In this document: positions 17,549-27,325 of the stretch, one piece after another
Layout: the number at the start of each line of letters is the position of its first letter
Numbering within the stretch: the stretch's first letter is position 1
From: CAZGRP01 sp964527995
Lineage (GTDB): Bacteria; Zhuqueibacterota; Zhuqueibacteria; Oceanimicrobiales; CAZGRP01
Reading direction: 5' to 3'
Assembly (NCBI GenBank): GCA_964527995.1
Contig: CAZGRP010000005.1
Location: 68,135 to 132,134 of the forward strand
DNA length: 64,000 nucleotides
The notes under the pieces: model-generated
Told to the model about the DNA's origin: nothing
Seen by the model: only the letters and a program-made list of their open reading frames with translations
Databases searched by the model: none
Position numbers and translations under genes: made by a program

Positions 17549-19324
17549 ATGGATTCTGTATTGATACCTCCCTACGGGGGGTCGCTGGTGAATCTCCTGG
17601 TTGCCGCAGAGGAAGTGGACGAAATCAAGGAGCGTGCCGGTCACCTGCCATCGGTGCAGCTATCGGAGCGGTCTGTTTGCGACCTGGAACTGTTGGCCAC
17701 AGGGGCTTTTTCGCCGCTGGATCGGTTCATGGGACGCGAAGACATGCAGCGCGTCCTGGATGAGATGCGGCTGGCGTCAGGCCACGTCTTCCCGCTGCCG
17801 GTGACACTGCCTGTGGAACCGAGCCCGGACCTTCATCTCGACAAAGAGATCGCCCTGCGGAATGCCAAGAACGAGCTGCTGGGCGTGATGACCCTTGAGG
17901 AGATCTATGAGTGGGATCGCAGTGAGGTCGCCCAAAAGGCCTTTGGCACGCAGGATTTGCGCCACCCACTGGTTTCCGAGATGCATCGCTGGGGCAAACT
18001 GAACCTCTCGGGACAGATCCGCATCGTGCAGCTGCCCGCCCACTACGATTTCAAGGAGCTACGACTGACACCGGCCGAGACACGCGCCAGACTGGCGGCC
18101 TTCGGTCGCCGGAATGTCGTTGCCTTCCAAACCCGGAACCCGCTGCATCGCGTGCACGAGGAGCTGACCAAACGGGCGGCGCAGGAAGTGGACGGTGTCT
18201 TGCTCCTGCATCCTGTGGTGGGCATGACCAAGCCCGGCGACGTGGATCATTTCACCCGGGTTCGCACCTACAAAGCACTGGCCGGCCGCTACTACGATCC
18301 AGACCGGATTCTTCTGGCTCTGCTGCCGCTCGCCATGCGGTTGGCTGGCCCGCGTGAGGCCCTGTGGCACGCTTTGATTCGGCGAAACTACGGAGCCAAC
18401 TATCTGATTGTTGGGCGGGATCATGCCAGCCCCGGAAAAGACTCGTCCGGCAAGCCTTTCTACGGTCCGTATGACGCTCAGGAGCTGGTCATGCGTTTCC
18501 GGGATGAACTCGGCGTTGGTGTGGTCCCCTTCCGCGAACTAGTCTACCTTCCGGATGAAGATCGCTATGAAGAGGTCTCGCGGGTGCCGGATCGCGCTCG
18601 TACGGCCTCGATCTCTGGCACCCAGGTGCGTGAGGAGTACCTGAACAATGGCAGGACGCTGCCGGATTGGTTCACCCGCCCTGAGGTGGCGGAGATCCTG
18701 GCAGAGACGTACCCGCCGCGACACCGGCAGGGCGTGTGCATCTGGTTCACGGGTCTCAGCGGCGCCGGCAAATCGACCACCGCAGAGGTGCTCACCGTCC
18801 TTCTACTCGAGCACGGCCGCCAGGTGACGGTTTTGGACGGCGACGTCGTCCGTACGCACCTCTCCAAGGGGCTTGGTTTCAGCAAAGAGGATCGCGATAT
18901 CAACATCCGCCGCATCGGCTTTGTGGCGGCCGAGATCGTCCGGCATGGCGGCGTGGTTATCTGCGCCGCAGTCAGCCCCTATCGCGCCACCCGCAACGAC
19001 GTGCGGAACATGGTCGGCAAGGATCACTTCGTGGAGGTCTTCGTCGACACGCCGTTGGAAGTGTGCGAGGCTCGTGACACCAAAGGCCTTTACGCCAAGG
19101 CGCGCCGGGGTGAGCTCAAGGGTTTCACCGGCATCGACGATCCCTACGAGCCGCCGCAGAACGCCGAGATCACCCTGGACACAACATCGCACGCGCCGGA
19201 GGAGAACGCTCACATCATCTTGAGCTACCTGAAGGGCCATGGCTTCGTGCGGTCACAATCTGATCACCCCCCGGAAGACACGAAGGCGATGCGGTCCTCG
19301 CCGGCGGAAACGCTGGAGAAATAG
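17549..19324 (+). CDS. Bifunctional sulfate adenylyltransferase / adenylylsulfate kinase (PAPS synthetase)
   Basis: Makes PAPS from sulfate and two ATP. Of 591 residues, about 1-385 are ATP sulfurylase (QTRNPLHRVHEE, GRDHASPG) and about 395-575 are APS kinase (P-loop GLSGAGKST, RDINIRRIG, FVDTPLEVCEARDTKGLYAKAR). ATG 17549 is chosen over ATG 17540 because AAGGGA sits eight bases upstream of the former and overlaps the latter. PAPS feeds sulfate assimilation or sulfotransferases; the sulfotransferase at 9780 and the permease just upstream make a sulfation supply role attractive. No PAPS reductase is in the window. Confidence 0.95.
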   Translation: MDSVLIPPYGGSLVNLLVAAEEVDEIKERAGHLPSVQLSERSVCDLELLATGAFSPLDRFMGREDMQRVLDEMRLASGHVFPLPVTLPVEPSPDLHLDKEIALRNAKNELLGVMTLEEIYEWDRSEVAQKAFGTQDLRHPLVSEMHRWGKLNLSGQIRIVQLPAHYDFKELRLTPAETRARLAAFGRRNVVAFQTRNPLHRVHEELTKRAAQEVDGVLLLHPVVGMTKPGDVDHFTRVRTYKALAGRYYDPDRILLALLPLAMRLAGPREALWHALIRRNYGANYLIVGRDHASPGKDSSGKPFYGPYDAQELVMRFRDELGVGVVPFRELVYLPDEDRYEEVSRVPDRARTASISGTQVREEYLNNGRTLPDWFTRPEVAEILAETYPPRHRQGVCIWFTGLSGAGKSTTAEVLTVLLLEHGRQVTVLDGDVVRTHLSKGLGFSKEDRDINIRRIGFVAAEIVRHGGVVICAAVSPYRATRNDVRNMVGKDHFVEVFVDTPLEVCEARDTKGLYAKARRGELKGFTGIDDPYEPPQNAEITLDTTSHAPEENAHIILSYLKGHGFVRSQSDHPPEDTKAMRSSPAETLEK

Positions 19325-19423
19325 GGCCGTCTTCTCGGGTTTCGATCTCGCATACGAAGCTTGTGCCGATGGTCGGTCAAGCCCGAACGCCCTGAGGGGT
19401 ACCCGGAAATGCATGCGAATGAA

Positions 19424-19457
19424 GCCGCTGCGCTGTGGCGTGGCGGCTTTCTTTTTG
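19424..19457 (+). terminator. Intrinsic terminator after sat-cysC
   Basis: Hairpin with outer GCCGC/GCGGC and inner CGC/GCG arms around a TGTG loop (19424-19447), followed directly by TTTCTTTTT. It separates the sulfur genes from the antiporter/nuo block. Confidence 0.75.
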
Positions 19458-19562
19458 TGCGCGTGAGGTGGCTCCAACAGGGGCCGGATGCCCATGGAAG
19501 CCATTTCCTTTGAGACCCGGATATCCGCAGCGAAAGTGGCCATGAAAATAAGGAAATAGACC

Positions 19563-19590
19563 TTGACTTTTGCCACGAAGTTTTTAAATT
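19563..19590 (+). promoter_or_regulatory. Candidate promoter for the antiporter/nuo block
   Basis: TTGACT at 19563-19568, 16-bp spacer, TAAATT at 19585-19590; about 190 bp before the antiporter start. Confidence 0.4.
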
Positions 19591-19781
19591 CCATGGTCGG
19601 TTTGACCCAGTCCTGCCATGCCACAGCGCTTCGGCGTAGGGGACGGCCGGTGTGGCTCGAGGCCCTGAAGGGCCGACCTGATCATCGTCGTTGTCTCGTG
19701 TAGGCTTTGCCCCGAAGCCGTGTAAAGCCTCGAGAACTTGTGAACAGCCCTTGACATCCAAAGAATAGGACAGCCAGCCTT

Positions 19782-21287
19782 TTGCACAGACGCAAACAAG
19801 CTCTCACGATCGTTCTTTCGCTTCTTGTTTTGCTCATCCTGACAGCCGTTGCCTTCGGCCAGGAGGCCGCAGCCGCTCAGCAGGAGGAGTCTTTCGGTAT
19901 CGGCGCCGTCCTGCCCCTCTGGAGCGTGATTCCCTTCGTCGGCATCTTGCTGTCGATCGCACTTTTCCCACTCCTGGCACCGCACTTCTGGCATCACCAC
20001 TTTGGTAAAGTCTCAGCCTTCTGGGCACTGGTCTTCGCAGTGCCGTTTCTGTTTGCCTACCACGGTGAGGCACTTTACGAGATCTGGCACATCTACCTGT
20101 CGGACTACATCCCGTTCATCATACTGCTATGGTCGCTCTACACGGTGTCGGGAGGCATTCTTCTCGAGGGGACCCTGCAGGGCACGCCGGTGGTGAACAC
20201 CATCGTCCTCCTCATCGGGACTTTCCTGGCGTCGTGGATTGGTACCACCGGTGCCGCCATGCTGCTCATTCGGCCGCTGCTGCGGGCCAACGCACACCGG
20301 AAGAACAAAGTCCATCTCGTCATCTTTTTCATCTTCCTGGTAGCCAACATCGGTGGATCGCTTACGCCCCTGGGTGACCCGCCGTTGTTCCTGGGCTTTC
20401 TGCACGGCGTGCCGTTCTTCTGGACCTTCCGCTTGATCGTGGAGATGGGAACGCTGTCTCTGGCCCTCCTGGCGATCTTCTTTATCCTCGACACGGTTCA
20501 GTACCGCCGCGAGAAGGCAGCGACGCAAACTGCCCAGGTTGGGGCCACGCCCGAGCTCGTCGCGGCGAACCCCGGTCCGGCCGGTCCCGTGGATTCGACG
20601 CCGCTACGGATTCGCGGAAAGCAGAATTTCATCTTTCTTCTCGGGATCGTCGGCGGCGTGCTGATGAGCGGGATCTGGCATGCTGGAACGATCAACATCT
20701 TCGGTGTTGAAGAGCACATCCAGAATCTCGTGCGCGATGGATTTCTGGTCCTGATGGGGCTGCTGTCCGTCCGGTTCACATCGAAAGAAATTCGCGACGG
20801 GAATGCCTTCACCTGGTTCCCGATCCAGGAAGTGGCCTATCTTTTCGCTGGGATCTTCATGACCATCATCCCCGCCCTGGCGATCTTGCGCGCTGGTGAA
20901 CATGGTGCCATGGCCTGGCTGATCAAGTCGGTTTCGGAGCCGTCCCACTACTTCTGGGTGACCGGAAGCCTTTCAAGCTTTCTGGACAATGCTCCAACCT
21001 ATCTGACGTTTCTAAGTACTGCTCTCGGCGGCTTCTTCCCGGGAGTCGTGGAGCGGCAAGCCGTTCACATGCTCATTGCTCAGAAAGAGATCTACCTTGT
21101 GGCGATTTCAACCGGAGCGGTGTTCATGGGCGCAAACACCTACATTGGCAACGCTCCGAATTTCATGGTGAAGTCGATCGCGGAAGAGCAGGGAGTAAAG
21201 ATGCCAAGCTTTTTCGGCTACATGATGTGGTCGATTGGCATTCTGATCCCTCTCTTCGTTCTCATTACACTGGTCTTCTTGTCGTAG
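19782..21287 (+). CDS. Putative sodium:proton antiporter (CitMHS/ion-transporter family)
   Basis: A 501-residue polytopic membrane protein with an N-terminal hydrophobic leader ending AFGQ and about eleven further membrane segments. Conserved IGTTGAAMLLIRPLL and GGSLTPLGDPPLFLGFL (about residue 195) match the ion transporter superfamily that includes NhaD-like antiporters and citrate carriers; a late NAPTYLTF motif also fits. It begins with TTG and has a weak ribosome binding site. Position directly before nuoJKLMN suggests coupling of Na+ or H+ homeostasis to complex I, but the ion is inferred. Confidence 0.85.
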   Translation: MHRRKQALTIVLSLLVLLILTAVAFGQEAAAAQQEESFGIGAVLPLWSVIPFVGILLSIALFPLLAPHFWHHHFGKVSAFWALVFAVPFLFAYHGEALYEIWHIYLSDYIPFIILLWSLYTVSGGILLEGTLQGTPVVNTIVLLIGTFLASWIGTTGAAMLLIRPLLRANAHRKNKVHLVIFFIFLVANIGGSLTPLGDPPLFLGFLHGVPFFWTFRLIVEMGTLSLALLAIFFILDTVQYRREKAATQTAQVGATPELVAANPGPAGPVDSTPLRIRGKQNFIFLLGIVGGVLMSGIWHAGTINIFGVEEHIQNLVRDGFLVLMGLLSVRFTSKEIRDGNAFTWFPIQEVAYLFAGIFMTIIPALAILRAGEHGAMAWLIKSVSEPSHYFWVTGSLSSFLDNAPTYLTFLSTALGGFFPGVVERQAVHMLIAQKEIYLVAISTGAVFMGANTYIGNAPNFMVKSIAEEQGVKMPSFFGYMMWSIGILIPLFVLITLVFLS

Positions 21288-21443
21288 ACGTTGGCTTTTG
21301 CGGCTGCCGCTGAGATGCGGCTGCCTTAGAGAAAGGGAACAAGCCCACTGGCTGCCCGGAGCAGGTTCTCCGGAGATCGAGTCGTTGTCGCACGACGCTT
21401 CCGGCCGGGACTTCCCAGTGATGCTGCATCGCGGAGGGATGGG

Positions 21444-21959
21444 TTGATCACTTTCCTTTTTTACGCCTTCTCCATCATCGCCCTGGCGAGTGCGGTGGGG
21501 GTCATTCTCCATCGCAACCCGGTCTATTCAGCTCTCATGCTGATTATGACCCTCTTCTCCCTGGCGGGCCTCTACGTTCTACTGGATGCACCTTTCATCG
21601 CTGCGGTACAGGTCATCGTCTACGCGGGCGCCATCATGGTGCTCTTCCTCTTTGTGATCATGCTGCTCAACTTTCGGGGTGGTTCCGGCTTGGATCGTAG
21701 TTCCAAGTGGATCCGCCGGACTGCCCTCGGGCTGGGCGTCCTGCTGGTGATCAGCTTTGCAGTCGTGCTGGCAAAATCGAGTGCCGTATCGAGCGACGAG
21801 CCGATGCGGTTCGGCGCCAACGATGGCATGGCCAGCACTGCGTCGATCGGGACGCGGCTTTTCACCGACTACATCTTGATATTTGAGGCTGCTTCGATTC
21901 TGCTTCTGGCAGCCATCGTCGGCGCTGTTATGATTGCCAGGCGTCGACTGAGAGCTTGA
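21444..21959 (+). CDS. nuoJ: NADH-quinone oxidoreductase subunit J
   Basis: Membrane subunit of respiratory complex I, 171 residues with five hydrophobic segments. The family motif QVIVYAGAIMVLFLFVIMLL is at about residues 55-75. It starts with TTG about seven bases after GGAGG (no in-frame ATG). It opens a JKLMN string with the canonical order and four bases separating it from nuoK. Confidence 0.96.
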   Translation: MITFLFYAFSIIALASAVGVILHRNPVYSALMLIMTLFSLAGLYVLLDAPFIAAVQVIVYAGAIMVLFLFVIMLLNFRGGSGLDRSSKWIRRTALGLGVLLVISFAVVLAKSSAVSSDEPMRFGANDGMASTASIGTRLFTDYILIFEAASILLLAAIVGAVMIARRRLRA

Positions 21960-21963
21960 TGCC

Positions 21964-22263
21964 ATGTATCTGACCCATGTACTTATTCTGAGTGCGGCGC
22001 TGTTCACGATTGGTGTGCTGGGCGTTCTGACGCGCCGGAACGCCATCGTCGTGTTCATGTCGATCGAGATTATGCTCAATGCGGTGAACTTGAGCTTCAT
22101 CGCCCTGGCGGCCCACCTTCACAACACCGACGGCCAGATCTTTGTCTTCTTCGTCATGGTCGTGGCGGCAGCCGAGGTGGCCGTGGGTCTGGCACTGATC
22201 GTCGCCATCTATCGGCTTCGCGACACGGTGATGGTGGATGAGATCAATCTGATGAAATGGTGA
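21964..22263 (+). CDS. nuoK: NADH-quinone oxidoreductase subunit K
   Basis: Membrane subunit of complex I, 99 residues, three transmembrane helices. It has the conserved glutamate-bearing MSIEIMLNAVNL motif (helix 2) and the second buried glutamate in VAAAEVAVGLAL (helix 3), both part of the proton path. Usual length for NuoK/MrpC-like proteins. Confidence 0.97.
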   Translation: MYLTHVLILSAALFTIGVLGVLTRRNAIVVFMSIEIMLNAVNLSFIALAAHLHNTDGQIFVFFVMVVAAAEVAVGLALIVAIYRLRDTVMVDEINLMKW

Positions 22264-22381
22264 GCGAGCCAGCGGCGGTTGCACCGGCTGCAGGCGGCAC
22301 CTCACAATCGAATGGGACAGGGATGGGAAAGCACGTCGGCCCAGTGAATCGGTTTACCTACTTTAGGCGACGAGAGCTGTG

Positions 22382-24295
22382 ATGCTGCAGAACGTTTGGC
22401 TGATTCTGTTTTTTCCTCTTCTGGGCTTCCTCGTAAACGGCCTGCTCGGCCGCTATTTGGGAGAGCGCCGCGTCCGTATCCTTGGGCCCGGTGTGGTGGG
22501 GATCTCTTTCCTGCTGTCGCTGCTTGCTTTCGTGCAGTTGCTCGGGCTGCCTGCTGAAGAGCGCGTCGTCGGGAACACGCTTTATACCTGGATTGCTGCC
22601 GGCAAATTCGAGATCTCCGTAAGTTTCCTGCTCGACCCTCTTTCGGCCTTGATGATCCTGGTCGTCACCGGCGTCGGCTTTCTGATTCACGTCTACTCCG
22701 TAGGCTACATGCATGGTGATCGGGGCTTTGCGAGATTCTTCGCTTTTCTGAACCTGTTCACCTTCGCAATGCTTCTTCTTGTGCTCGCCGATAACTTCCT
22801 GTTGCTTTTCGTCGGCTGGGAAGGGGTCGGCCTCTGTTCCTATCTGCTCATCGGCTTCTGGTATGAGGACGACTACAACGCCTACGCAGGGCGCAAGGCC
22901 TTCGTCGTCAATCGTGTCGGCGACTTCGGCTTTCTCCTTGCCCTGTTTCTGATCGTATCGGTGTTCGGCAGCCTGAAATACGATGAAGTCTTCACCGCGG
23001 TGTCCCAGGGGCAGGGTCTGGCGGCGATCACGGCGATCACTCTGTTGCTGTTCGTGGGAGCCACGGGCAAGTCGGCCCAGCTGCCACTCTACGTCTGGCT
23101 GCCCGATGCGATGGCGGGTCCGACTCCAGTCTCCGCACTGATCCACGCTGCGACGATGGTGACGGCTGGGGTCTACATGGTGGCTCGCACTCACGTGCTC
23201 TTCCTGCACAGCCAGACGGCGATGGCTGTGGTTGCGATCGTGGGAGTGGCAACTGCATTCTACTCGGCCACGATCGCGCTGACGAGCAACGACATCAAGC
23301 GGGTGCTGGCCTACTCGACCATCAGCCAGCTCGGTTACATGTTTCTGGCTACGGGCGTCGGGGCGTTTGCCGCCGGCATCTTTCACCTGATGACACATGC
23401 CTTCTTCAAAGCCTTGCTCTTCCTCTGCGCCGGCAGCGTGATGCATGCCATGTCGAACGAGACCGACATGCGCAAGATGGGGGGACTGAAAAGCAAGATG
23501 CCAATCACCTACCTGACAATGCTGACGGGGGCGCTGGCTCTGGCCGGAATCCCGGTCTTCTCGGGCTTCTTTTCGAAGGACGAAATCTTGTGGATGACGG
23601 TGGCGAGTCCTTATGGAGGATTCGGCCTCTGGCTTGTCGGAGCAGCCGCTGCGGGGCTCACGGCCTTCTACATTTTCCGTCTCATCTACCTCACCTTTCA
23701 TGGTGAGACGCGTGCCGAAGCGGAAGTGGCCCGTCACATTCATGAATCGCCACCTGTCATGACGGTCCCTCTGGTCCTTCTGGCGCTTTTGGCTCTGGTC
23801 GGCGGCTGGGTTGGAATTCCGCAATTGTTCACGCCGCTGGACAGCTTTCTCGAGCCAGTGTTCAGCCGCTACGTGCAGGTCGAAATCGCTCCACCGCCTG
23901 GGGCGGTCGGACTGGAATGGTCGTTCATGGGCATCTCGGTGGCGATTGCGCTGCTTGGTATCGGTGTGGCGTATCTGATGTACGTGAAAAACCCTGCGCT
24001 GCCCGCGGTGGTGGCCGCACGGTTCTCCCGGCTTTACCGCATGCTTTACAACAAATACTACGTGGACGAGATCTACAACGCCGTCATCGTTCGCCCGATC
24101 GCGGTGATGTCGGATATCCTGTTCTGGCGCGTCATCGACATGCGCCTGGTGGACGGTGCAGTCAATGGCATGGCCAAAATGTTCGGCTCCATCAGCCACT
24201 ATGTGCGCCGGCTGCAAACCGGGCTGGTGCAAGCCTATGCTCTCTCTTTGTTCTTGGGAGCCGTTGCCCTCATCTTCTACTACTTATTCGTCTAG
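22382..24295 (+). CDS. nuoL: NADH-quinone oxidoreductase subunit L
   Basis: Antiporter-like proton-pumping subunit of complex I, 637 residues with about 16 membrane segments. Visible motifs: the loop DNFLLLFVGWEGVGLCSYLL with its conserved glutamate, KSAQLPLYVWLPDAMAGPTP with its lysine, and a C-terminal amphipathic/anchoring region. ATG 22382 is used; the GTG just before it is possible. A 120-bp spacer after nuoK has no other gene. The very long minus-strand frame across this gene is a shadow. Confidence 0.97.
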   Translation: MLQNVWLILFFPLLGFLVNGLLGRYLGERRVRILGPGVVGISFLLSLLAFVQLLGLPAEERVVGNTLYTWIAAGKFEISVSFLLDPLSALMILVVTGVGFLIHVYSVGYMHGDRGFARFFAFLNLFTFAMLLLVLADNFLLLFVGWEGVGLCSYLLIGFWYEDDYNAYAGRKAFVVNRVGDFGFLLALFLIVSVFGSLKYDEVFTAVSQGQGLAAITAITLLLFVGATGKSAQLPLYVWLPDAMAGPTPVSALIHAATMVTAGVYMVARTHVLFLHSQTAMAVVAIVGVATAFYSATIALTSNDIKRVLAYSTISQLGYMFLATGVGAFAAGIFHLMTHAFFKALLFLCAGSVMHAMSNETDMRKMGGLKSKMPITYLTMLTGALALAGIPVFSGFFSKDEILWMTVASPYGGFGLWLVGAAAAGLTAFYIFRLIYLTFHGETRAEAEVARHIHESPPVMTVPLVLLALLALVGGWVGIPQLFTPLDSFLEPVFSRYVQVEIAPPPGAVGLEWSFMGISVAIALLGIGVAYLMYVKNPALPAVVAARFSRLYRMLYNKYYVDEIYNAVIVRPIAVMSDILFWRVIDMRLVDGAVNGMAKMFGSISHYVRRLQTGLVQAYALSLFLGAVALIFYYLFV

Positions 24296-24304
24296 ACTCG
24301 ACCG

Positions 24305-25867
24305 ATGTCTTCGATCTTAACTTGGCTTATCTTCTTACCTCTCGTAGGCGCCCTCGTGGTGTGGTGGACGCCTGCCGAGCAGCGGGAGAGCAGACTCAAG
24401 GTCATTGCCCTGGTCTTTTCCACCGCGATCTTTCTGCTTTCCTTGGTGCTCTATTTCAGTTTCGATGGCGGTTCAGCCGCCATGCAGTTTGAGCAGGATG
24501 TGCCCTGGATCGAGACGTTCGGCATCCGTTACCATGTCGGCATCGATGGTATCAGCCTTCTGCTCATCCTTCTGACGACCTTTCTCACCCCGATCACATT
24601 GCTGTCGTCCTGGGGGAGCATCCAGCGTAGCGTCCGCGGCTTTCTGGTGTCGATGCTGCTGCTGGAGACCGGCATGCTGGGGGTCTTCTCGAGCCTGGAC
24701 CTCTTCCTGTTTTACGTTTTCTGGGAGGCCATGCTCATCCCGATGTATTTTATCATCGGCATCTGGGGCGGTGAGAGGCGCATTTATGCCGCGGTGAAGT
24801 TCTTCATGTACACGATGGTGGGCAGCCTTCTCATGCTGGTCGCCATTCTCTACCTGTACTTCTACCATGGCAGGGTTACGGGTGTCTACACGTTCGATCT
24901 CTTGCAGATCCAGAAGCTGGCCATCCCGCCGCAGATTCAGCTTTGGCTCTTCCTGGCCTTTGGTCTCAGTTTCGCGATCAAGGTGCCGATGTTTCCCTTC
25001 CACACCTGGCTGCCCGACGCCCACGTAGAGGCGCCGACGGCGGGAAGTGTGATCCTGGCCGGCGTGCTCCTGAAAATGGGGACCTACGGATTCTTGCGGT
25101 TCTCGCTGCCGCTTTTCCCGAATGCTGCGGCTACGTTTACGCCACTCATCATGACGCTGGCGGTGATCGGCATCATCTATGGGGCTTTGGTGGCGATGGT
25201 ACAGCCCGATTTGAAGAAAATGGTGGCCTACTCCAGTGTCAGCCACCTGGGCTTTGTCATGCTCGGCATCTTTGCCCTGAATGCCCAGGGTATTCAGGGC
25301 GGCATCCTGCAGATGGTGAATCACGGCCTGTCCACGGGCGCCCTATTCCTGATCGTGGGCATGATCTACGACCGCCGGCACACTCGTCTTATCGCGGAAT
25401 TCGGTGGGCTGGCGCGTCAGATTCCGGTGTTCACCGCCTTTTTCATGATCGTGACTCTATCGTCCATCGGCCTTCCCGGACTGAACGGTTTTGTGGGCGA
25501 GTTCCTCATCCTCCTGGGCACGTTCCTGTCGAGCCGCACCTTCGCCGTGTTCGCAGCGTCCGGAGTGATTCTGGCGGCAGTTTACATGTTGCTCATGTTC
25601 CAGCGGGTTATGTTCGGAAAACTGGACAAGCCGGAAAATCAGAAGCTGAAAGACTTGAGTCTGCGAGAGGTGTTTGTTCTTGTTCCGGTGGTAGCTCTTA
25701 TTATCTGGATCGGTGTGATGCCGAAGCCATTCTTGAACAAGATGGAGGCCAGCGTCACGGCGCTGATCAAACAGGTGGAGGAGCGCCGCGCCGAGGTGGT
25801 GCATCACGGCAGCGCCGTGGCGGTTGCTCCAACCCGGATCGAAATCCCCGCCGGGGGAGGGGAGTGA
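24305..25867 (+). CDS. nuoM: NADH-quinone oxidoreductase subunit M
   Basis: Antiporter-like subunit of complex I, 520 residues. Motifs: DGISLLLILLTTFLTPI, LFLFYVFWEAMLIPMYF with the channel glutamate, AIKVPMFPFHTWLPDAHVEA and KKMVAYSSVSHLGFV. Ten bases separate it from nuoL. The C-terminal tail (about 25 residues after the last helix) is hydrophilic. Confidence 0.97.
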   Translation: MSSILTWLIFLPLVGALVVWWTPAEQRESRLKVIALVFSTAIFLLSLVLYFSFDGGSAAMQFEQDVPWIETFGIRYHVGIDGISLLLILLTTFLTPITLLSSWGSIQRSVRGFLVSMLLLETGMLGVFSSLDLFLFYVFWEAMLIPMYFIIGIWGGERRIYAAVKFFMYTMVGSLLMLVAILYLYFYHGRVTGVYTFDLLQIQKLAIPPQIQLWLFLAFGLSFAIKVPMFPFHTWLPDAHVEAPTAGSVILAGVLLKMGTYGFLRFSLPLFPNAAATFTPLIMTLAVIGIIYGALVAMVQPDLKKMVAYSSVSHLGFVMLGIFALNAQGIQGGILQMVNHGLSTGALFLIVGMIYDRRHTRLIAEFGGLARQIPVFTAFFMIVTLSSIGLPGLNGFVGEFLILLGTFLSSRTFAVFAASGVILAAVYMLLMFQRVMFGKLDKPENQKLKDLSLREVFVLVPVVALIIWIGVMPKPFLNKMEASVTALIKQVEERRAEVVHHGSAVAVAPTRIEIPAGGGE

Positions 25868-25873
25868 GCGCAG

Positions 25874-27316
25874 ATGGCACCGGGTGATCTGAAAGTAGTC
25901 CTTCCTGAACTGGTGTTGGCGGGCGGTGGCCTGGTGGTCCTGCTGGTCGCCCTCATCTGGCCGAAAGTGAGCCGAGCTCTGCAGGCAGGCTTCTCACTTG
26001 CCGTGCTTGGCGTGGCGCTGGCCGTTCTTCCAGGACTGTGGGGCAGGAATCTTTCCGGTTTCGGCGGGCTGATCGCCGCCGACAACTACGCCCTGGTTTT
26101 CGGAGGGATCTTCCTGGTGTCGGCGGCCCTGACGATTCTTCTCTCTCTGAACCGCCACGAAACGCGCTACGTCCTCTACAACGAATTCTTCGCGCTGGTG
26201 CTGTTCGCGACGTTGGGCATGGCGCTGATGGCTGCAGGCACCGACCTGCTGACGATTTTCATCGGCCTCGAGACGCTCTCCATCTCGCTCTACGTTCTGG
26301 CTGCCTTCCGCCGGGACGACGCCCGGGCTCTGGAAGCCGCCTTCAAGTACTTTCTCCTCGGGGCGTTTGCCAGCGCTTTCCTATTATATGGCATCGCTTT
26401 GATGTACGGCGCCACCGGAAGCACGCGCATAGCGATCCTGGCCGACTTTGTTTTGCGTCGAGGCCTGCTCAGCGACCCGCTCTTCGTGGCTGGTTTTCTT
26501 CTTGCCGTCGTCGGTTTCGGATTCAAGGTGGCGATGGTTCCCTTCCACATGTGGGCCCCGGATGTGTACCAGGGCGCTCCCACCCCGGTGACGGCGTTCA
26601 TGGCCACCGGTTCGAAGGCTGCCGGGTTCGCGGCGCTGCTTCGAGTGCTTGGGACTTCGTTCGGGGAACAGGCGGTGCACTGGCAGACTGTGATCTGGGT
26701 GCTGGCCTTCTTGACCATGACGTTCGGGAACATCACTGCCTTGCGGCAGCAGAACATCAAGCGTATGCTTGCTTACTCCTCGATTGCACACGCGGGCTAC
26801 GTCCTGGTTGGCGTGATTGCGGCCAATGCCATGGCAACGTCCAGTGTGGTCTTTTATCTGCTGGCGTACACTTTTATGACGGCCGGCGCCTTCGGCGTTG
26901 TGTCGATGCTGGCCTCGCAGAGCGAGGAGTTTGTCGATCTGAGCGCCTATCGGGGCCTGGCGTATCGCTCTCCGGCCGCGGCTGTGGTGATGTCGGTGTT
27001 CATGTTTTCCCTGGCCGGGATTCCGCCGACCGCCGGGTTCATGGGGAAGTTCTATCTCTTCAGCGCCGCGGTCAAGGCCGGCTTCATCTGGCTCGTCATC
27101 TTCGGTGTGATCAACTCGATGATCAGCCTCTATTACTATCTCGGCGTGGTCGTGAACATGTTCATGAACGATCCGGAAGCTTCCACACCCACGGTCGTAC
27201 GCACTCCGCCGGTCGCAGTGGCCCTCGGGATTGCGGTGCTGGGCACGCTGGCTCTCGGCCTGTTTCCTTCCCAGTGGATGGGGTTGATGGTGAACCTCTG
27301 GGGCACGGTGATGTGA
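25874..27316 (+). CDS. nuoN: NADH-quinone oxidoreductase subunit N
   Basis: Third antiporter-like subunit of complex I, 480 residues, about 14 membrane segments. Motifs: TIFIGLETLSISLYVL, FKVAMVPFHMWAPDVYQGAP and IKRMLAYSSIAHAGYVL. It closes the JKLMN block. NuoA-I, the soluble arm and the H subunit, are not within the window, so complex I genes are split over at least two loci. Confidence 0.97.
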   Translation: MAPGDLKVVLPELVLAGGGLVVLLVALIWPKVSRALQAGFSLAVLGVALAVLPGLWGRNLSGFGGLIAADNYALVFGGIFLVSAALTILLSLNRHETRYVLYNEFFALVLFATLGMALMAAGTDLLTIFIGLETLSISLYVLAAFRRDDARALEAAFKYFLLGAFASAFLLYGIALMYGATGSTRIAILADFVLRRGLLSDPLFVAGFLLAVVGFGFKVAMVPFHMWAPDVYQGAPTPVTAFMATGSKAAGFAALLRVLGTSFGEQAVHWQTVIWVLAFLTMTFGNITALRQQNIKRMLAYSSIAHAGYVLVGVIAANAMATSSVVFYLLAYTFMTAGAFGVVSMLASQSEEFVDLSAYRGLAYRSPAAAVVMSVFMFSLAGIPPTAGFMGKFYLFSAAVKAGFIWLVIFGVINSMISLYYYLGVVVNMFMNDPEASTPTVVRTPPVAVALGIAVLGTLALGLFPSQWMGLMVNLWGTVM

Positions 27317-27325
27317 GGGCTATGG

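Larger units (their letters stand above)
19325..19781. other. Intergenic region between sat-cysC and the antiporter
   Basis: About 460 bp holding a terminator (19424-19457) and a candidate promoter (19563-19590). The minus-strand open frames here overlap sat-cysC out of frame and look like shadows. Nothing else was recognised. Confidence 0.5.

Noticed and set aside
19253..19624. Minus-strand small gene after sat-cysC
   Set aside because: Overlaps sat-cysC and its terminator, with no ribosome binding site; the hydrophobic stretch alone is not enough.
22358..24232. 624-residue open frame on the minus strand
   Set aside because: Lies antisense to nuoL, which has all family motifs; the translation is His/Gln/Arg/Asp-rich as expected of a shadow frame in GC-rich DNA.
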